Below are positions 59,370-64,000 of a DNA stretch of 64,000 nucleotides, piece after piece. The notes beneath the pieces were generated by a model. That model ran no database searches. It had not been told where the DNA came from and was given only the letters and a program-made list of their open reading frames with translations. Position 1 is the first letter of the stretch; each line of letters starts with the position of its first letter. The stretch is from contig NZ_CP062167.1 in the NCBI RefSeq assembly GCF_014844055.1, positions 4,117,224 to 4,181,223 on the forward strand. The letters run 5' to 3'. The stretch comes from Aureimonas sp. OT7. Lineage in GTDB: Bacteria > Pseudomonadota > Alphaproteobacteria > Rhizobiales > Rhizobiaceae. A program made the position numbers and the translations under genes.

Positions 59370-60344
59370 ATGGACTTCACCGAACGCGGATCCGGGGCCG
59401 GCACGCCCTCACAACTGGACAGGCTGCTGGGGCTGGCCGACGCGGCAGCGCCGGCGCGGACCGCCGTGGTGCATCCCGTCGACGCCGTCTCGCTGGAAGG
59501 GGCGGTCGAGGCGGCACGCATCGGCTTGATCGAGCCGGTGCTGATCGGCCCGGCGGGACGCATCGACAAGGCGGCCGCAGCGGCCGGCATCGACATCGCC
59601 GGGATCGAGCGCGTCGACGTCGAGCATAGTCATGCCGCGGCCGAGGCCGCCTGCGCCCTGGCGCGCGACGGTCGCGTGGAGGCCCTGATGAAGGGCAGCC
59701 TCCACACCGACGAGCTTCTGGGCGCGGTGGTGGACCGCGCCAAGGGCCTGCGCACCGATCGTCGCATGTCGCATGTCTTCATCATGGATGTTCCGACCTA
59801 TCCGCGCCCGCTCTTCATTTCCGACGCGGCCATCAACATCGCACCGGACCTGGCCACCAAGGCCGATATCGTCCGCAATGCCATCGACTGCGCCCATGCG
59901 CTGGGCGTGCCCGAGCCGCGCGTCGCGGTGCTGGCCGCCGTGGAGACCGTTCACCCCAACATGCCGGCGACGCTGGACGCGGCGGCCCTGTGCAAGATGG
60001 CCGACCGTGGGCAGATCGAAGGCGCCATCATCGACGGGCCGCTCGCCTTCGACAACGCCGTCTCGCCGGAGGCGGCCGAGCGCAAGGGCATAAGGTCAGC
60101 CGTGGCGGGGCGCGCCGACATCCTGATCGTGCCGGATATCGAGGCCGGCAACATGATGGCCAAACAGCTCTTCTACCTTGCGGCGGCACAGTCGGCCGGG
60201 CTCGTGATGGGGGCGCGCGTACCGATCATGCTGACCAGCCGCGCCGACGGGCGGCGGTCGCGGCTGGCTTCGGCGGCGGCGGCGCTGCTTGTGGCGCGCC
60301 GTCAGAAAAGCATGCGCGCCGCCAAGCAGGATAGCCCCGCATGA
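59370..60344 (+). CDS. Phosphate acetyl/butyryltransferase
   Basis: A 324-residue Pta/Ptb-type acyltransferase with DGRVEALMKGSLHTDELL, a conserved segment around SHVFIMDVPTYPRPLFISDA, and the late VPDIEAGNMMAKQLFYLA. It swaps CoA for phosphate on an acyl-CoA. Relatives often carry an N-terminal MaoC/enoyl-CoA hydratase domain, which is absent here. Coupled to acetate kinase by a 4-base overlap, so acetyl-CoA/acetate interconversion is likely. Confidence 0.88.
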   Translation: MDFTERGSGAGTPSQLDRLLGLADAAAPARTAVVHPVDAVSLEGAVEAARIGLIEPVLIGPAGRIDKAAAAAGIDIAGIERVDVEHSHAAAEAACALARDGRVEALMKGSLHTDELLGAVVDRAKGLRTDRRMSHVFIMDVPTYPRPLFISDAAINIAPDLATKADIVRNAIDCAHALGVPEPRVAVLAAVETVHPNMPATLDAAALCKMADRGQIEGAIIDGPLAFDNAVSPEAAERKGIRSAVAGRADILIVPDIEAGNMMAKQLFYLAAAQSAGLVMGARVPIMLTSRADGRRSRLASAAAALLVARRQKSMRAAKQDSPA

Positions 60345-61507
60345 CCCGGTGGCTCGTGCTCAATGCCGGTTCGTCCAGCCTGAAATTCGCCCTCTATGCC
60401 GATGACGGAGACGAACGCCTGCGCGGCTCCGTTTCCGGCATCGGCCACCGGCCGCGCCTGCGCATCCGGTCGGCTGACGGCGAGACCGAGGAGGAGACCC
60501 TCGACAACGGGCCGATCGACATGGACGGCGCGGCCGAACTCGTCTTCGACCGGCTGGAAAAGGGCGCGCTCGGCAGCCAGGAGATTTCCGCCATCGGCCA
60601 TCGCATCGTCCATGGCGGCCGGAGGCTGACGGGCCCGGCACGGCTGAACGGGCCGACGCTCGATTATCTGTCCACGCTGGAGCCTCTGGCCCCGCTGCAC
60701 CAACCCTACAACCTCGCCATCGTCGCCGCCTCCGCCCGGCGCTTCCCGGGTGCGTTGCAGGTCGGCGCGTTCGATACGGCTTTCCATGCCGCGCGCCCGG
60801 CGGTGCAGAAGCTCTACGGCCTGCCCCGCTCCCTGATCGACGACGGCATCATCGCCTACGGCTTTCATGGCCTGTCTTTCGAAGCCATCGCAGACAGGCT
60901 GACGCAGCGTTTCGGGGCGGACGCCGGCGGGCGCGTCCTGGTGCTGCATCTCGGCAGCGGCTCCAGCCTCTGCGCCATGCAGGGCGGCCGCAGCGTGGCG
61001 ACCACCATGGGGTTCTCGCCACTCGACGGGCCTGTCATGGCCACGCGGTGCGGGGCGATCGACCCCGGCGTCCTGCTGCACCTGGTGCTGCGACAGGGCA
61101 TGGCGCCGGACGCGGTGGAGGAGATGCTGTACCGGCGCTCAGGCCTTGCCGGCCTTGCCGGCCTGTCCGGCGACATGCAGGAACTGATGGCCGCCGACAC
61201 GCCGCAGGCCCGTGAGGCGCTGGACTATTTCGCGCTCACCGTGTGCCGCCAGATCGGCGCGCTGGCGGCTGCGCTGGAAGGCGTCGACCGCATCGTCTTC
61301 ACGGCCGGTATCGGCGAAAACTCGCCCGCGGCGCGCTCCATGGTGGCCCGCCGCCTGGGCTGGCTGGGCATCAGCCTCGACGAAGCCGCCAATGAGGCCG
61401 GGTCCGAGGACATATCGTCAGGACAGGGGCCCGCATTGCACGTCGTCGCCACCGACGAGGAGCGGATGGTGGCCCGCGCCATCGCCGCCGTCATCGACGG
61501 CGCGTAG
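60341..61507 (+). CDS. ackA: Acetate kinase
   Basis: A 388-residue ASKHA kinase with the phosphate-1 loop VLNAGSSSLKFALY, GHRIVHGG, AFDTAFHAA (catalytic Asp) and VFTAGIGENSPAARS. It converts acetyl phosphate and ADP to acetate and ATP or the reverse. The last 90 bases overlap the 3' end of rmuC on the other strand. Phosphoketolase, its frequent partner, is not in the window. Confidence 0.95.
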   Translation: MTRWLVLNAGSSSLKFALYADDGDERLRGSVSGIGHRPRLRIRSADGETEEETLDNGPIDMDGAAELVFDRLEKGALGSQEISAIGHRIVHGGRRLTGPARLNGPTLDYLSTLEPLAPLHQPYNLAIVAASARRFPGALQVGAFDTAFHAARPAVQKLYGLPRSLIDDGIIAYGFHGLSFEAIADRLTQRFGADAGGRVLVLHLGSGSSLCAMQGGRSVATTMGFSPLDGPVMATRCGAIDPGVLLHLVLRQGMAPDAVEEMLYRRSGLAGLAGLSGDMQELMAADTPQAREALDYFALTVCRQIGALAAALEGVDRIVFTAGIGENSPAARSMVARRLGWLGISLDEAANEAGSEDISSGQGPALHVVATDEERMVARAIAAVIDGA

Positions 61508-62785
61508 GCGCCGGTCGATCGCGCGTCCGCGCGTCCGCGCCCCGTCGACGGCGGTCTGCGCCTCGCCCAGCTTCTTCTGCACCTTGTCCAGCATGTCGCC
61601 GAACCGTGAAAACTCGGTCTTCACGCCGCCCAGCACCTGCCACACCTCGCTCGATCGCTCCTGTATGGCCAGCGAGCGGAACCCCATGCGCAGCGATGTC
61701 AGGAGCGCCATCAGCGTGGTCGGCCCGGTCACGATCACCCGGTTGTCGCGCTGCAGCTGGTCGATCAGGCCCGGTCTGCGCACGACTTCCGCGAACAGGC
61801 CCTCCGTGGGCAGGAACATGACGGCGAAGTCCGTTGTATGGGGCGGCTGGACATATTTGGCAGCGATGTCGGCCGCGGCCTTGCGGATGGCGCGGTCCAG
61901 CCCCTTGGCCGCCTCTTCGACTCCATCGGCGTCGCCGCGCTCCGAGGCATCGACCAGACGCTCGTAATCCTCGGTCGGCAGCTTCGCGTCGATCGGCAGC
62001 CAAACCGGCTCCGCGCCGTCTCCGGGCAGGCGGATGGCATACTCCACGCGCTGGCCGCTATGCGGACGCACCTCCACATTGGTGGCATACTGCTCGGGCG
62101 TCATCACCTGCTCCAGCGCCAGCCCAAGGGTCGCCTCGCCCCAGGTGCCGCGCGCCTTCACGTTGGAAAGTACACGCTTCAGGTCGCCGACGCCGGTGGC
62201 GATGGACTGCATTTCCCCGACCGACCGGAAGACCCGCTCCAGATTCTCGTTCACCGTGTTGAAGGACGCGCCGAGACGCTGCTCCAGCGTCCCCTGCAGC
62301 TTCTCGTCCACGGTCACGCGCATTTCTTCCAGCTTGGCGGCATTGTCCTGCCGCAGGCGGTCGAGCCGGCTCTCCAGGGTCTGGCGCAGCGCCTCCTGCC
62401 GGCGCTCATTGGCCTCGGACATTTCGTGCAGACGGCCGGCGACACCCTGCAAGCCGTCGGCCTGGCGTCGCGTCGCGCCGTCCAGCGTGGTCATGGTCTG
62501 CGTGCCGAGGCGGTGCAGCGAAGCCCCGACCTCCTCCCGAAGGTGCCGTGCATCCGCCCGCGTCTGCGCGGCGGAATGGGCGAAATCCTCCCGCATGGCG
62601 CTGAAGCCGGCCTGCGCGAAACTCTGGGTCTCCGACATGCGGGCATCGAGCTGATCCAGCCGGTCGATGATCTCGTCCCGGGCCGATCCGCCCCGCGCAA
62701 CCCGCGATAACAGCCAGACTGAGAAGCACAGGTTGAGAATCGTCAAGGCCAGAAGCGAGGCCCGCAGGATCGTGTCGGTAAGCAT
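61418..62785 (-). CDS. rmuC: DNA recombination protein RmuC
   Basis: A 455-residue protein with an N-terminal membrane span, a long coiled coil (about residues 45-190), and the RmuC nuclease-like core (VKARGTWGEATLGLALEQV, VEYAIRLPGDGAEPVWLPID, FMPTEGLFAEV-like FLPTEGLFAEVVR). It limits inversions at short repeats in E. coli; the biochemical mechanism is unsettled. The last 30 or so residues overlap ackA tail-to-tail and look unlike a conserved family end, so the protein seems simply to read into the neighbour before a stop appears. Confidence 0.92.
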   Translation of the reverse strand: MLTDTILRASLLALTILNLCFSVWLLSRVARGGSARDEIIDRLDQLDARMSETQSFAQAGFSAMREDFAHSAAQTRADARHLREEVGASLHRLGTQTMTTLDGATRRQADGLQGVAGRLHEMSEANERRQEALRQTLESRLDRLRQDNAAKLEEMRVTVDEKLQGTLEQRLGASFNTVNENLERVFRSVGEMQSIATGVGDLKRVLSNVKARGTWGEATLGLALEQVMTPEQYATNVEVRPHSGQRVEYAIRLPGDGAEPVWLPIDAKLPTEDYERLVDASERGDADGVEEAAKGLDRAIRKAAADIAAKYVQPPHTTDFAVMFLPTEGLFAEVVRRPGLIDQLQRDNRVIVTGPTTLMALLTSLRMGFRSLAIQERSSEVWQVLGGVKTEFSRFGDMLDKVQKKLGEAQTAVDGARTRGRAIDRRLRAVDDGGDGAGHHPLLVGGDDVQCGPLS

Positions 62786-63476
62786 GGGCCAGTCCTCGAC
62801 TCGAGTCGCAATGATCTCCTTTTGTTCTCATTTCATGATGTCGGCCGTCAAGCCAGGCGCATCGCAGCGCCGATTCCCGAAACGGAATCAACGCCTCGCG
62901 CGGATCGGCGTCATGCAAACGCCACAGCAGACCGCGGCGATTCTGCCACAGGCCAGGCCCTGCGCAAAATTAGGCCAAATTTTTCAACAGCTTGTCGAAG
63001 GTCTGATTGAAACTTTTCTGTCATCTGCCGGGAAGTCCGGCACCGCGCGAGAGTCAAGCAAGGGGGCGCGAAATAAAGTCGAAATTTTCCTTGTCGTTTC
63101 GCGATGCCTCGAGCGGAAAACGAATCCGTTGAGGAATCAGCCCATTAATCAAATGGGCTACACTATGGCTTTGTCCTCAGCGCCACAGTGCCCGCGCCGC
63201 GACGACGTTTTCCACGATTCGAAGCTTGCCCCAAACTGTCGACATGCGTAGCTTCCATTCAGCGACAAGAGCTTGCGGAAACGAAGTGTGGGGACAACGC
63301 GTGTTTTCCAGAACAAAATTGGAAATCTGGTGTCCTTCTAGGTTCAGCACACCCCTCGCTTAAGCTCTCGCAATTCCCGATCTGGCAACCGCGCGTCTTT
63401 GCGGCGTTGCCGACCCGTGTTGTGTTGTCATTTACCTGCCCGGCAGATGCTGCCGCGGCCCATGGAGAGTATCGTC
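62786..63476. other. 690-base intergenic region before the rhodanese gene
   Basis: Several open frames cross it but none has protein-like character or a good start. Base composition is lower in GC than the flanks. One hairpin, AGCCCATT / AATGGGCT (63139-63159), stands out, without a T-run. The region could hold an sRNA or leader element for the downstream genes; I could not match a SAM-II or other riboswitch. Confidence 0.5.
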
Positions 63477-63911
63477 GTGACGAAGCCCTATAAGGACGAT
63501 GTAACGGCCCGGCAGTGCTGGGACGACCTCGAAGCCGGGGGTGACGCATTCCTGATCGATGTCCGGACACTGGCCGAGTGGACCTATGTCGGCTTCCCGC
63601 TGCTGCCCGGTGCGGCAAGGGACCCGCTCTTCGTCGAGTGGCAGAGCTATCCGTCGATGTCGGTCAACCCGGCCTTCGTGGAGCGGGTTTCCGCCACCGT
63701 CGAGGAGCGCGGCGGCTCCCGCCAGTCGCGGTTGTATTTCCTGTGCCGCTCGGGGGCCCGCTCGATGGCCAGCGCGGCGGCGATGTCGGCCGCCGGCTTT
63801 ACCGAAAGCTTCAACATCCTCGATGGCTTCGAAGGCCCGCCGGATCCCGATGGCCACCGTGGCCGCGTGGCGGGATGGAAGGCCGAAGGCCTGACCTGGG
63901 TGCAGAAATGA
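63477..63911 (+). CDS. Rhodanese-domain protein
   Basis: A single-domain 144-residue rhodanese: FLIDVRTLAEWTYVGFP at the start of the fold and the catalytic loop Cys90-Arg-Ser-Gly-Ala-Arg95 in YFLCRSGARSM. It should carry persulfide sulfur. The GTG at 63477 has an ideal ribosome site (GGAGAG, 7-base spacing); the ATG at 63462 has none. In many rhizobia this type of gene precedes metZ (O-succinylhomoserine sulfhydrylase). Here the next frame overlaps by 4 bases, but its N-terminus is not recognisable. Confidence 0.88.
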   Translation: MTKPYKDDVTARQCWDDLEAGGDAFLIDVRTLAEWTYVGFPLLPGAARDPLFVEWQSYPSMSVNPAFVERVSATVEERGGSRQSRLYFLCRSGARSMASAAAMSAAGFTESFNILDGFEGPPDPDGHRGRVAGWKAEGLTWVQK

Positions 63912-64000
63912 GCGCGACGGGCGGCACCTGGTCGCTGGATGCGACGAAACGCCAGACGACGCATACGGCATTCGACCCTCATGAAGGAGCACAAACCCAG
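63908..64000 (+). CDS. Start of an unidentified gene, cut by the window edge
   Basis: An ATG overlapping the rhodanese stop (ATGA) opens a frame through the last base of the window: MSATGGTWSLDATKRQT and on, 31 residues. Too short to identify. An alternative is that AAGGAG at 63983-63988 is the ribosome site for a gene beginning just outside the window. Confidence 0.4.
   Translation, partial: MSATGGTWSLDATKRQTTHTAFDPHEGAQTQ

Overview
This 64 kb window is GC-rich, densely coding chromosomal DNA of an alphaproteobacterium, most likely of the order Hyphomicrobiales (Rhizobiales). The taxonomic cues are a DivL-type tyrosine histidine-kinase homologue, a TsaE-AmgK fusion followed by murU, an alphaproteobacterial addB-addA-trxA string, the mutM/ubiE-ubiB-coaBC-dut neighbourhood with rpsT, an Omp25/31-type surface barrel, and an FnrN-type regulator. 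Genus cannot be fixed from the sequence alone. I found no phage, IS element, CRISPR array, rRNA or tRNA.

Layout. 1-3.8 kb: 3' part of an operon with two oligopeptide-type ABC ATPases, an AtzG/AtzE amidohydrolase pair and a hydantoin-racemase-like enzyme, probably import and hydrolysis of a ureido or hydantoin-type compound. 3.9-8.1 kb: stand-alone FtsI/PBP2-type transpeptidase, luciferase-like flavin oxidoreductase, glycosyltransferase. 8.2-19.6 kb: gyrB, a cytochrome P450, cysK, a methyltransferase, dut-coaBC-ubiB-ubiE, mutM and rpsT. 19.65-20.44 kb: a non-coding tandem array (about 199 bp period) behind an outer-membrane barrel gene, each unit carrying a terminator hairpin. 21.5-30.1 kb: a micro-oxic respiration locus, with an Fnr regulator with iron-sulfur cysteines, cydDC divergent from cydA-cydB-cydX-hemN, and a perfect FNR box between them. 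30.1-32.6 kb: small membrane and periplasmic proteins, including a DUF305 protein behind a CueR-like promoter. 32.7-40.4 kb: a LacI regulator divergent from two dehydrogenases and a complete sugar-type ABC importer, with a palindromic operator in the gap. 40.5-43.5 kb: lrp-alr-dadA for alanine racemization and D-alanine oxidation. 43.5-56.9 kb: ahcY, divL, tsaE-amgK, murU, addB, addA, trxA, mostly overlapping. 57-61.5 kb: membrane PQQ glucose-type dehydrogenase, then phosphate acetyltransferase and acetate kinase. 61.4-64 kb: rmuC (reverse), a 690-base gap, a rhodanese protein and the start of a further gene.

How it works together: the window mixes housekeeping (DNA gyrase, AddAB and MutM repair, ubiquinone synthesis, S-adenosylhomocysteine turnover, wall recycling) with metabolic modules under visible local control (Fnr for cytochrome bd, LacI for a carbohydrate importer, Lrp for alanine, probable copper control of DUF305). 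Functions rest on sequence motifs and gene context. Substrates of both ABC systems remain inferred.
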